Assembly: GCA_030840545.1 (NCBI GenBank)
Contig: JAVEEH010000091.1
Location: forward strand, 1-19,001
Reading direction: 5' to 3'
DNA: 19,001 bases
From: Frankiaceae bacterium
GTDB taxonomy: Bacteria; Actinomycetota; Actinomycetes; JAFAQI01
Below, piece by piece: positions 13,491 through 19,001 of this stretch. Within the stretch, counting starts at the first letter, position 1, and every line of letters starts with the position of its first letter. Under the pieces are notes generated by a model. The model made no database searches. It had not been told where the DNA came from and saw nothing but the letters and a program-made list of their open reading frames with translations. The translations under genes were made by a program, and so were the position numbers.

Positions 13491-14966
13491 TCAGCGAGTG
13501 ACGGAGACGGCGTGCGGCGGCGACTCCAGGCCACAGCTGGAGCAGGGACGCCCCGGCGGCTCGTGGTCGTCGTCGCTCGTCCGGTGCGACTCGTTGCGGA
13601 TCGTCAGCGCGGCCAGCAGACCACCGAGCACACAGAGCGCCCCGGCCAGCACCATCGCGACGTGGAAGCCGTGGTCGAACACGGCCGGGTGCAGGTAGGC
13701 ACGGCCGGTGAGCCCGGCCGCCGCCGGGAGCACCGCGACGGCGATGAGCCCGGCCGCGCGGGCGACGTCGTTGTTGATGGCCGATGCCATGCCGCTGTGC
13801 TCTCCCGGCGCGGACGACAGCGCGGTCGCGGTCAGCGGGGCCACCGTGATGGCGAGCCCCAGCCCGAACACGAGCACTCCCGGCAGCACCTCGGTGAGAT
13901 AGCCGCCGCCGGGGCCGATCAACGCCATCAGCGCGAGCCCGAGGCCGACGACGACGGGCCCGACGCTCATCTGCAGCCGTGGGCCGATGCGGCCGGCCAG
14001 CGCACCCGAACGAGACGACAGCGCCAGCATGATGACTGTCACCGGCAGCAGCGCGACGCCGGCCTGCACCGGCCGATAGCCGGAGACCTGCTGGAGCTGC
14101 ACGGGGAGCAGGAACAGCGCACCGCCGAGCCCGCCGTAGACCACGAACGTCACGGCATTGGTGGCGCTGAACTGCCGGGACGAGAAGACCTCGAGGGCGA
14201 GCATCGGGTTCGGCGTACGGCGTTCGTGTGCCACGAAGGCGACCAGCAGCCCGACGCCGGCAACCAGCGCGACCACCACCGCCGCGGAGGCCCACCCGTG
14301 CGACGGGCCCTCGATCAGGCCGTAGGTCAGTCCGACCAGACCGGCCGTCACCAGCGCCCCACCGAGCAGGTCGACCCGACCCGTGGCACTCGCGTCGCGG
14401 GTCTCGGGCACGTGCCGGATCGTGATGACGACGACGGCCGCGGCCAGCGGCAGGTTGATGTCGAAGATGAGGCGCCAGGACACGGCCTGCACGAGCCAGC
14501 CGCCGACGAACGGGCCGACGGCGGTGGCGACGCCGCCGAGACCGGACCAGGCGCCGATCGCGCGTCCGCGGTCGCCCGGCACGAACGACGCCTGCAGGAT
14601 CGCGAGGCTGCCGGGGGTGAGCAGGGCGCCGCCGACACCTTGCAGGGCCCGGGCGGCGATCAGCGTGGGGGCGTTCGGCGCGAGACCGCACAGCAGCGAG
14701 GCCGCGGCGAACCAGATGACACCGATGCAGAACAGCCGCCGGCGTCCGTAGCGGTCGCCCAGCGAGCCCGCGACGAGGAGGAGCCCGGCGAGGGTGAGCG
14801 TGTAGGCCGTGACGACCCACTGCAGCGAGCCGAGGCCGGTGTGGAAGTCACGCCCGATCGCGGGCAGGGCGATGCCGACAACGGTGGCGTCGATGGACGC
14901 CAGGGCGGATCCGAGGATGGTCGCGAGCAGCACCCATCGCCCGGCCCGGCTCGAGACCGTCAGCAT
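13491..14966 (-). CDS. MFS drug exporter, DHA2 (14-helix) family
   Basis: This protein has 491 residues from ATG 14966 and about 14 hydrophobic helices. DHA2 signatures are SALASIDATVVGIALPAI in helix 1, LQWVVTAYTLTLA in helix 2, motif A-like GDRYGRRR after helix 2, RALQGVGGALLTPGSLAIL in helix 4 and GPFVGGWL (motif C-like) in helix 5. DHA2 proteins export drugs or metabolites by proton antiport. The cytosolic tail is unusual, with CSSCGLESPPHA near the end. ATG 14966 has GGGAG ten bases upstream; GTG 14975 is an alternative. A 42-bp nested dyad lies upstream, and no dedicated regulator is adjacent. Confidence 0.9.
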   Translation of the reverse strand: MLTVSSRAGRWVLLATILGSALASIDATVVGIALPAIGRDFHTGLGSLQWVVTAYTLTLAGLLLVAGSLGDRYGRRRLFCIGVIWFAAASLLCGLAPNAPTLIAARALQGVGGALLTPGSLAILQASFVPGDRGRAIGAWSGLGGVATAVGPFVGGWLVQAVSWRLIFDINLPLAAAVVVITIRHVPETRDASATGRVDLLGGALVTAGLVGLTYGLIEGPSHGWASAAVVVALVAGVGLLVAFVAHERRTPNPMLALEVFSSRQFSATNAVTFVVYGGLGGALFLLPVQLQQVSGYRPVQAGVALLPVTVIMLALSSRSGALAGRIGPRLQMSVGPVVVGLGLALMALIGPGGGYLTEVLPGVLVFGLGLAITVAPLTATALSSAPGEHSGMASAINNDVARAAGLIAVAVLPAAAGLTGRAYLHPAVFDHGFHVAMVLAGALCVLGGLLAALTIRNESHRTSDDDHEPPGRPCSSCGLESPPHAVSVTR

Positions 14967-14991
14967 GACAGCCACGCTCCCACGCCCGAGT

Positions 14992-15033
14992 TGTCAGACG
15001 CTGAGCACGCCATGACGTGCTGATGGTCTGACA
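14992..15033. repeat. 42-bp nested palindrome upstream of the MFS gene
   Basis: TGTCAGAC (14992-14999) pairs with GTCTGACA (15026-15033), and inside it AGCACG (15004-15009) pairs with CGTGCT (15016-15021). Both share the same centre at 15012/15013. It lies 26 bp before the MFS start and 31 bp after the rbpA stop. It could be an operator for the exporter or a terminator for rbpA; no T-tract follows. Confidence 0.6.
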
Positions 15034-15064
15034 GGTGCGGGGGCGGCGGGCGCCGCGAGGCCGC

Positions 15065-15433
15065 TCAGCGCGAGCGGCGGCTGGGCGTGCGGGTGGCGTG
15101 CAGGTTGTCGAGCGCCTCGGCGAGCAGCTTCTCGCCCTCGGCCTCGGTGCGCCGCATCATGAGGAATTCGTACGGCGTCTTGTGGGACGCACCGGCCATG
15201 CCCACCCGGGCGGGCGGCTCGTCCTTGTCGGCTCCGGCGGGCTGGCCGCAGACGGCACAGTCCCAGGTGTCGGGAGCAGGGACGTCGGACGCCAGCTGCG
15301 GGCGGCTCTCGTGGCCCGCGTGGCACCAGTAGGAGACCCCTCGGCGAGGCTGCAACGGCCCGCCCCGGTCGACCTCGGCGCCGGCGGCGCCACCGAGGCG
15401 TCCACCGCGAAGAACCGTACGGCGCGATCCCAT
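15065..15433 (-). CDS. rbpA: RNA polymerase-binding protein RbpA
   Basis: This 122-residue protein has the family length. An N-terminal tail (MGSRRTVLRGGRLGG) is followed by the zinc-binding core with C37 and H41 in VSYWCHAGHE and C59/C62 in WDCAVCGQPAG, then the sigma-interacting helix region KTPYEFLMMRRTEAEGEKLLAEALDNL. RbpA binds the beta subunit of RNA polymerase and the primary sigma factor and helps open-complex formation; it is restricted to actinobacteria. ATG 15433 is preceded by GGAG and, better spaced, AAAGGA. Longer frames upstream pass through the terminator and are not real. The gene lies between a cold-shock gene and an exporter in one direction, separated from the former by a terminator. 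Confidence 0.95.
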   Translation of the reverse strand: MGSRRTVLRGGRLGGAAGAEVDRGGPLQPRRGVSYWCHAGHESRPQLASDVPAPDTWDCAVCGQPAGADKDEPPARVGMAGASHKTPYEFLMMRRTEAEGEKLLAEALDNLHATRTPSRRSR

Positions 15434-15469
15434 ACTCCGATGTCCTTTCCTGACCGGCGTCAGCCGGCG

Positions 15470-15505
15470 TTGCCGGCCGGCCCCTGGTGAGGAGCCGGCC
15501 GGCAA
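15470..15505 (-). terminator. Hairpin terminator after the cold-shock gene
   Basis: TTGCCGGCCGG (15470-15480) and CCGGCCGGCAA (15495-15505) are perfect 11-bp arms around a 14-base loop. The hairpin begins ten bases after the cold-shock stop codon (minus strand). It separates this gene from rbpA. Confidence 0.75.
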
Positions 15506-15515
15506 ACACGCGATT

Positions 15516-15719
15516 TCAGACGGCGCGAACGTTCTCCGCCTGCGGGCCCTTCTGACCCTGGGTGACATCGAACTCCACCGTGGCACCTTCGTCGAGGCTC
15601 TTGTAGCCGTCGCCGGAGATGGCGGAGTAGTGGACGAACACGTCAGGCGTGCCGTCGGACGGAGCGATGAAGCCGTAGCCCTTTTCGCTGTTGAACCACT
15701 TCACTGTGCCTTGAGCCAT
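15516..15719 (-). CDS. Cold-shock protein (CspA family)
   Basis: This 67-residue single cold-shock domain has GTVKWFNSEKGYGFIAP carrying RNP1 (KGYGFI, 13-18) and VFVHYSAI carrying RNP2 (27-31), ending in the typical GPQAENVRAV. It is a nucleic-acid chaperone that binds single-stranded RNA and DNA in the cytoplasm. The start ATG 15719 has AAGGAAGAG upstream. The gene has a long leader (over 140 bases) containing a terminator-like hairpin with a U-tract, a candidate control element, and a strong terminator downstream. Confidence 0.96.
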   Translation of the reverse strand: MAQGTVKWFNSEKGYGFIAPSDGTPDVFVHYSAISGDGYKSLDEGATVEFDVTQGQKGPQAENVRAV

Positions 15720-15786
15720 GAACTCTTCCTTACCGGCTCTGCCGCCCCGTAGTCCGGGACTCGGCCGCCGCGGTGCTCTCGGGATG

Positions 15787-15821
15787 AAAGCAAAACGCCC
15801 GCGGGGTAGATCCCGCGAGCG
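15787..15821 (-). terminator. Terminator-like hairpin with U-tract in the csp leader
   Basis: On the minus strand CGCTCGCGGG (15821-15812), a six-base loop, and CCCGCGGGCG (15805-15796) form a 10-bp stem with one G-U pair. TTTTGCTTT (15795-15787) follows immediately. This is the layout of an intrinsic terminator, yet it lies about 68 bases before the cold-shock ATG, with no left-facing gene above it to terminate. An attenuator in the leader is the simplest reading. Confidence 0.6.
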
Positions 15822-15858
15822 ATGTTGCACAACGAGAACCGCGACCTCGGGAGCAACG

Positions 15859-15887
15859 GTAACAGTACGGAGGGGGTTTTGGGTCAA
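15859..15887 (-). promoter_or_regulatory. Probable promoter of the cold-shock gene
   Basis: On the minus strand TTGACC (15887-15882) is a good -35. Downstream lie TACTGT (15867-15862, spacing 14) and the overlapping TGTTAC (15864-15859, spacing 17). Which is the true -10 is unclear. Either places the transcription start upstream of the leader hairpin. Confidence 0.45.
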
Positions 15888-16034
15888 CCTCTGCCCGATT
15901 CCTTCCGAACTCTTGATGAGGCCACGCTCATGCGAACGGGGGCCGAAGCGGCCCGCGGGCGCTAGCCCGGGGGTTAGCCCCATCTAACTAGATCCAAAGA
16001 TGATCAAGGAGTCCGATTCGGGAGGGGTTGTTCC
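15888..16034. other. Upstream region of the GGDEF-EAL gene
   Basis: No gene is seen. It contains a small hairpin CGGGC-GCTA-GCCCG near 15956 and an AT-richer stretch (CATCTAACTAGATCC) around 15980-15995, which may hold the promoter of the downstream gene. No confident -35/-10 pair could be fixed. GGGAGGGG just before 16028 is the ribosome-binding site. Confidence 0.4.
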
Positions 16035-18011
16035 GTGCCGATAGGTACAGCCATGACGGTGAACCTTCGCGGCGCCCGCCTACGCGCCGTGCTCGCAAGC
16101 GTCCCCACCTGGCTCCCCCGGGGACGCACGCTGCCGGAGGCCTCCTGGCGGATCCGCCACCGGGCCGTGGTCGTGCTCCTGCTCGCCCACGCGGTGATCA
16201 TCGGCGTCTACATGGCCCTGCGCGGCGAGCCGACGGCCGACACGCTGATCGACACGGCCATCCCGGCGCTCGGGGCCTTCGCCGCCTCGAGGTCCTCGCT
16301 CCCCCGGCCGATGCGCAGCGGCATCGCCGCCGTGAGCTGCATGCTCACCTCGGCCGTGGTGGTCCACCTCATGAACGGGTCCATCGAGGGCCACTTCCAC
16401 TTCTTCGCGATGATCCCCGTGGTTGCGCTCTACGAGGACTGGGTCCCCTTCGGCCTCGCCGTCGGCGTCGTGCTCGTCCACCACGGCGTCATGGGCACCA
16501 TCGACCCCCGGTCGGTCTACGACCACGCCAGCGCCTGGCAGCACCCGTGGAAGTGGGCGTTCGTCCACGCCGGGTTCTTCTCCGCCGCCTGCATCGGCGC
16601 GATCATCAACTGGCGACTGCACGAGAAGGCGCGCGACCACGAGCAGTCGCTCGCCGCGCAGATGCGGCACCAGGCCCACCACGATGCTCTGACGGGCCTG
16701 CCCAACCGTGTCCAGCTGCTCGAGCACGCTCGCACCCTGCTCGCCGGTGCCCACCGCCGCGACGACTCGGTCGCGGTCCTGCTCATCGACCTCGACCGCT
16801 TCAAGGAGATCAACGACGTCCTCGGTCACGCATCCGGCGACGTGCTCCTGTCCCGGCTCGGCCCGCTGATGCAGACCGCCGTCCGCGACGGCGACATCCT
16901 CGCCCGGCTCGGCGGCGACGAGTTCGCCGCTGTCCTCGCCCGCGCCGACGAGCAAGCCGCCATCCTCGTCGCGAAGCGCCTCATCAGCCTGTTGACCGAG
17001 ACGGTCGACATCGACGGCGTGGCGCTGCAGGTAGACGGGAGCATCGGCATCTCCGTGTCGACCCCGGGCGCCGGCGAAGACATCGACACGCTGCTGCGTC
17101 AGGCCGACATCGCGATGTACACCGCCAAGCGCGCCCGCTGCGGCTACACCCTCTATCAGAGCGAGCAGGACACCTCGACGCGCGAGCGGCTCAGCCTGCT
17201 CGGTGAGCTGCGCAACGCCATCAGCCACGGCGAGATCGTCCTGCACTACCAGCCGAAGCTCGCGCTGCCCTCGGTCGACCTCATCGGCGTGGAGGCACTC
17301 GCCCGCTGGCAGCACCCGACCCGGGGCCTGCTCGGACCGGCGGAGTTCATCCCCGCCGCCGAGAGCACCGGCCTGATCGTCCCGCTCACGCTGACCGTGC
17401 TCGAGCTGGCCATCAGCCAGATGGCGACCTGGCGCTCCGGCGGCCGCGACTTCACGGTCGCGGTCAACCTCTCGCCGCGCTGCCTGGCCGAGCCGGACCT
17501 GACCCGACAGGTCATGGACCTGCTGACGAAGCACGGCGTGCCCGCGCGCAGCCTCGAGCTGGAGATCACCGAGAACACCCTCGCGCACGACCCCGAGCGC
17601 GCCCTCGCGACCCTGACCTCGCTGCACGCGGCCGGCATCCAGATCTCGATCGACGACTTCGGCACCGGCTATTCCTCGATGAGCTATCTCAAGCGGCTGC
17701 CGGTCAGCGAGCTCAAGGTGGACCGCAGCTTCGTGAGCGGGATGCTCGGCGACGCCGAGGATGCGGTGCTCGTGCGTTCTCTCGTCGACCTCGGCCACAA
17801 CCTCGGGCTCACCGTGGTCGCCGAGGGTGTCGAAGACCAGGCCACGCTCGACATGCTCGCCGACCTGGGCTGCGACATCGCGCAAGGCTTCCACCTCGGT
17901 CGCCCGATGACGGCGAGCGCCTTGGCGTCCTGGCTCGGTGACCCGGTCACCGTCCCCGGTGGCATGCCCGCGCCGCGCCGCGGCGCCGAGATGCCCGTCA
18001 CGACACCGTGA
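16035..18011 (+). CDS. Membrane GGDEF-EAL cyclic-di-GMP enzyme with His-rich sensor region
   Basis: This 658-residue protein has an N-terminal ~195-residue region with about six membrane helices and conserved-looking histidines: GHFHFFAMIPVVALYEDW (119-136), VLVHHGVMG (147-154), and HPWKWAFVHAG (170-180). The GGDEF domain (about 210-375) has an intact RLGGDEF (291-297) and an inhibitory I-site R284xxD287 five residues before GGDEF. The EAL domain (about 385-640) has VEALARW (E420), AVNLSP, ELEITEN, IDDFGTGYSS (540), LKVDRSF and AEGVED, all catalytic and metal residues present. Both synthesis and breakdown of cyclic-di-GMP are therefore possible. The start is GTG 16035, with GGAGG nine bases upstream; ATG 16053 is an alternative. 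It is coupled to the next gene by GTGA. Confidence 0.93.
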   Translation: MPIGTAMTVNLRGARLRAVLASVPTWLPRGRTLPEASWRIRHRAVVVLLLAHAVIIGVYMALRGEPTADTLIDTAIPALGAFAASRSSLPRPMRSGIAAVSCMLTSAVVVHLMNGSIEGHFHFFAMIPVVALYEDWVPFGLAVGVVLVHHGVMGTIDPRSVYDHASAWQHPWKWAFVHAGFFSAACIGAIINWRLHEKARDHEQSLAAQMRHQAHHDALTGLPNRVQLLEHARTLLAGAHRRDDSVAVLLIDLDRFKEINDVLGHASGDVLLSRLGPLMQTAVRDGDILARLGGDEFAAVLARADEQAAILVAKRLISLLTETVDIDGVALQVDGSIGISVSTPGAGEDIDTLLRQADIAMYTAKRARCGYTLYQSEQDTSTRERLSLLGELRNAISHGEIVLHYQPKLALPSVDLIGVEALARWQHPTRGLLGPAEFIPAAESTGLIVPLTLTVLELAISQMATWRSGGRDFTVAVNLSPRCLAEPDLTRQVMDLLTKHGVPARSLELEITENTLAHDPERALATLTSLHAAGIQISIDDFGTGYSSMSYLKRLPVSELKVDRSFVSGMLGDAEDAVLVRSLVDLGHNLGLTVVAEGVEDQATLDMLADLGCDIAQGFHLGRPMTASALASWLGDPVTVPGGMPAPRRGAEMPVTTP

Positions 18012-18550
18012 GCGTCGGGGCCGCCGGTTGGTGGAGTCGCCATGCCGCGCACACGATCGTGCTGGCCGGTCCGATGGTCGTCATCGTCGCGATCGCGGTC
18101 GGGGCCGACGCCCGGGCGTGGATCCGGCGTCGCGGGCTGACGCCGCTCGGCGCGGCGATGACCGCCGCGGTGCTGCTGTCGGCTGCCGCGTCGATCGTCC
18201 ACGTCGCCGTCTGCCCGGAGCATCTGCGTGAAGCCGCCATCTATGGAGTGTTCTTCGCTGCCGTCGCCTCGGTGCAGCTCGGCTGGGCCGCGTGCGCGCT
18301 GCTGAAGCGCTGGACCTGGTTGCCCGCCGTCGGGCTCGCCGGCAACCTCGCGATCGTCGTCCTGTGGGCGGTCACCCGCACGGTCGGCGTCCCACTCGGT
18401 CCCGGAGCCGGCGAGGTCGAGAGCATCGGCGTGCTCGACATCGTCGCCACCGCGTGCGAGGTCGGAGTCGTCGTTGCCTGTGCGGTCGCCCTGCACCAGC
18501 GGACGCACCGTGTCAGCACCTCCCGGAGCTATAGCCCCGTCAGCGTCTGA
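18008..18550 (+). CDS. Five-helix membrane protein coupled to the GGDEF-EAL gene
   Basis: This 180-residue protein has about five hydrophobic helices (16-34, 48-67, 76-99, 105-122, 143-163). It starts at GTG 18008, overlapping the TGA of the GGDEF-EAL gene as GTGA. A conserved-looking segment IVHVAVCPEHLREAAIYG then VFFAAVASVQLGW places H65, C69, H72, E75 and Q90 at helix ends, resembling a family of uncharacterised actinobacterial membrane proteins with an H...H..E...YG.FF...Q pattern. Possible metal or haem ligands are only inferred. The tight overlap suggests it acts with the cyclic-di-GMP protein, perhaps as sensor or modulator. Confidence 0.75.
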   Translation: MSVGAAGWWSRHAAHTIVLAGPMVVIVAIAVGADARAWIRRRGLTPLGAAMTAAVLLSAAASIVHVAVCPEHLREAAIYGVFFAAVASVQLGWAACALLKRWTWLPAVGLAGNLAIVVLWAVTRTVGVPLGPGAGEVESIGVLDIVATACEVGVVVACAVALHQRTHRVSTSRSYSPVSV

Positions 18551-18561
18551 CCAGGGTCAGA
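18546..18561. repeat. Palindrome holding both convergent stop codons
   Basis: TCTGACC-AG-GGTCAGA contains the TGA of the rightward membrane-protein gene (18548-18550) and, on the other strand, the TGA of the spermidine-synthase-like gene (18559-18557). The stem is short with a two-base loop, so it is at best a weak terminator. Confidence 0.5.
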
Positions 18562-19001
18562 GGAAGCCGCGGCCCAGGGCCGCATCGGGCAACGGCAGCG
18601 GTGCGCTGTCCGTCGCCGGCACCGCACCGGCGACGAACCGGTCGAGGTCGTCGCCCGCCACCACCCGGCCCCGCACCGGCGCACCCGCCGACCGCCGAGC
18701 CATCTCGTCGACCGGCAGCGGCTCGCCCGCAGATGCGACGAGGACGCAGTTGCCCGACCGGCGACCCCGCAACGTCGAGGGCTCGGCGAGCAGCGCGACG
18801 TCGGCGAAGCACATCCGCAGCGAGGCGAGCACGGGCCGGACCACGTCGAACGGCAGCACGTCGGAGACGTTGAGCACCGCCAGCCCGCGCTCGGCCGGCA
18901 ACAGCCCGCGCAGCGACGCGAGCGCGTCGAGGGTGAGCGCCGCGGTGACCGCACGCGGCCCGTCGTACAGGTCCCAGATGACGAGATCAGCAACTGCCGG
19001 C
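18557..19001 (-). CDS. Spermidine-synthase-like protein, C-terminal part (cut by window edge)
   Basis: An open frame enters from the right edge (first full codon at 19000) and ends at TGA 18559-18557, giving 147 residues. It begins ADLVIWDLYDGPR, the acidic strand-turn of spermidine-synthase-like SAM-binding domains. GLAVLNVSDVLPFDVVRPVLASLRMCFADVALLAEP (two helices and strands of the Rossmann fold) and SGNCVLVASAGEPLP follow. Actinobacterial members may be true polyamine synthases or spermidine-synthase-like proteins with unknown activity, some fused to membrane domains; the N-terminal part is not visible. Shorter starts inside this frame are not used because the fold extends upstream. Confidence 0.75.
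   Translation of the reverse strand, partial: PAVADLVIWDLYDGPRAVTAALTLDALASLRGLLPAERGLAVLNVSDVLPFDVVRPVLASLRMCFADVALLAEPSTLRGRRSGNCVLVASAGEPLPVDEMARRSAGAPVRGRVVAGDDLDRFVAGAVPATDSAPLPLPDAALGRGFL

Noticed and set aside
13512..15023. 503-codon plus-strand open frame opposite the MFS gene
   Set aside because: It is a hydrophilic shadow of a 14-helix transporter; the minus strand has clear DHA2 motifs.
16080..17894. 604-codon minus-strand open frame opposite the GGDEF-EAL gene
   Set aside because: The plus-strand frame has complete GGDEF and EAL motifs. The antisense frame is a composition artefact (Val/Asp/Arg/Glu-rich, no domain).
1..19001. Frequent CGTACG(G) words
   Set aside because: A rough hand count gives about 11 CGTACG against about six expected for this base composition; the excess is modest and may reflect codon use.
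1..19001. Insertion sequence, prophage, CRISPR, tRNA or attachment site
   Set aside because: No transposase, integrase, phage gene, spaced direct-repeat array, tRNA-like TPsiC arm or terminal repeat pair was recognised on either strand.

Overview
The window is very GC-rich with dense, often overlapping genes, GTG starts and G/C-ending codons. An RbpA-type RNA-polymerase-binding protein (actinobacteria-specific), a DUF5522 protein, PspC/LiaF-type envelope genes and a WHG-type TetR regulator place it in Actinomycetota. Nothing seen allows a genus call. There are no rRNA, tRNA, CRISPR or transposase features, and it reads as chromosomal core/accessory sequence.

Layout. (1) 1-862: start of a divergent exported protein cut by the window edge, a VOC-fold protein, then a three-copy tandem repeat and a strong hairpin. 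(2) 1113-4072: a MerR regulator, an ornithine-cyclodeaminase/mu-crystallin homologue and a small DUF5522 protein form a left-facing operon, divergent from an AurF-like diiron oxygenase. They share a compact promoter with a MerR-style dyad. (3) 3884-5216: a DUF2306 membrane protein, whose 3' end runs antisense into the diiron gene, and a divergent TetR regulator with two identical-pattern operators between them. (4) 5213-6251: a left-facing, translationally coupled set made of a stand-alone AsnC/RAM domain, an ACT-domain protein and a 55-residue Cys/His-rich microprotein. (5) 6339-9298: an exported GH25-like protein, a phosphoribosyltransferase and an exported Asp-box beta-propeller. (6) 9295-10146: a SAM methyltransferase.

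(7) 10157-13490: an envelope-stress style locus. A PspC/LiaF-like membrane protein and a 73-residue membrane protein face left. A PspC-domain histidine kinase and a NarL/LuxR response regulator face right. The kinase reading frame carries an in-frame TAA exactly where its paralogue in the window has a tyrosine. (8) 13491-15719: a DHA2-type MFS exporter, RbpA and a cold-shock protein, all facing left, with a terminator after the cold-shock gene and a terminator-like hairpin inside its leader. (9) 16035-18550: a membrane GGDEF-EAL protein with a His-rich sensor region, coupled to a small membrane protein. (10) 18557-19001: C-terminal part of a spermidine-synthase-like protein, cut by the window edge.

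Recurrent themes are regulators divergent from their probable targets with operators in the gap, start/stop overlaps inside operons (ATGA, GTGA and one probable CTGA), probable leaderless transcripts where a -10 box lies 6-8 bases before the start codon, and convergent gene pairs whose stop codons share one CTAG. The most unusual points are the interrupted PspC kinase, the MerR/diiron/OCD locus, the HTH-less RAM + ACT + microprotein operon, and the leader hairpin of the cold-shock gene.
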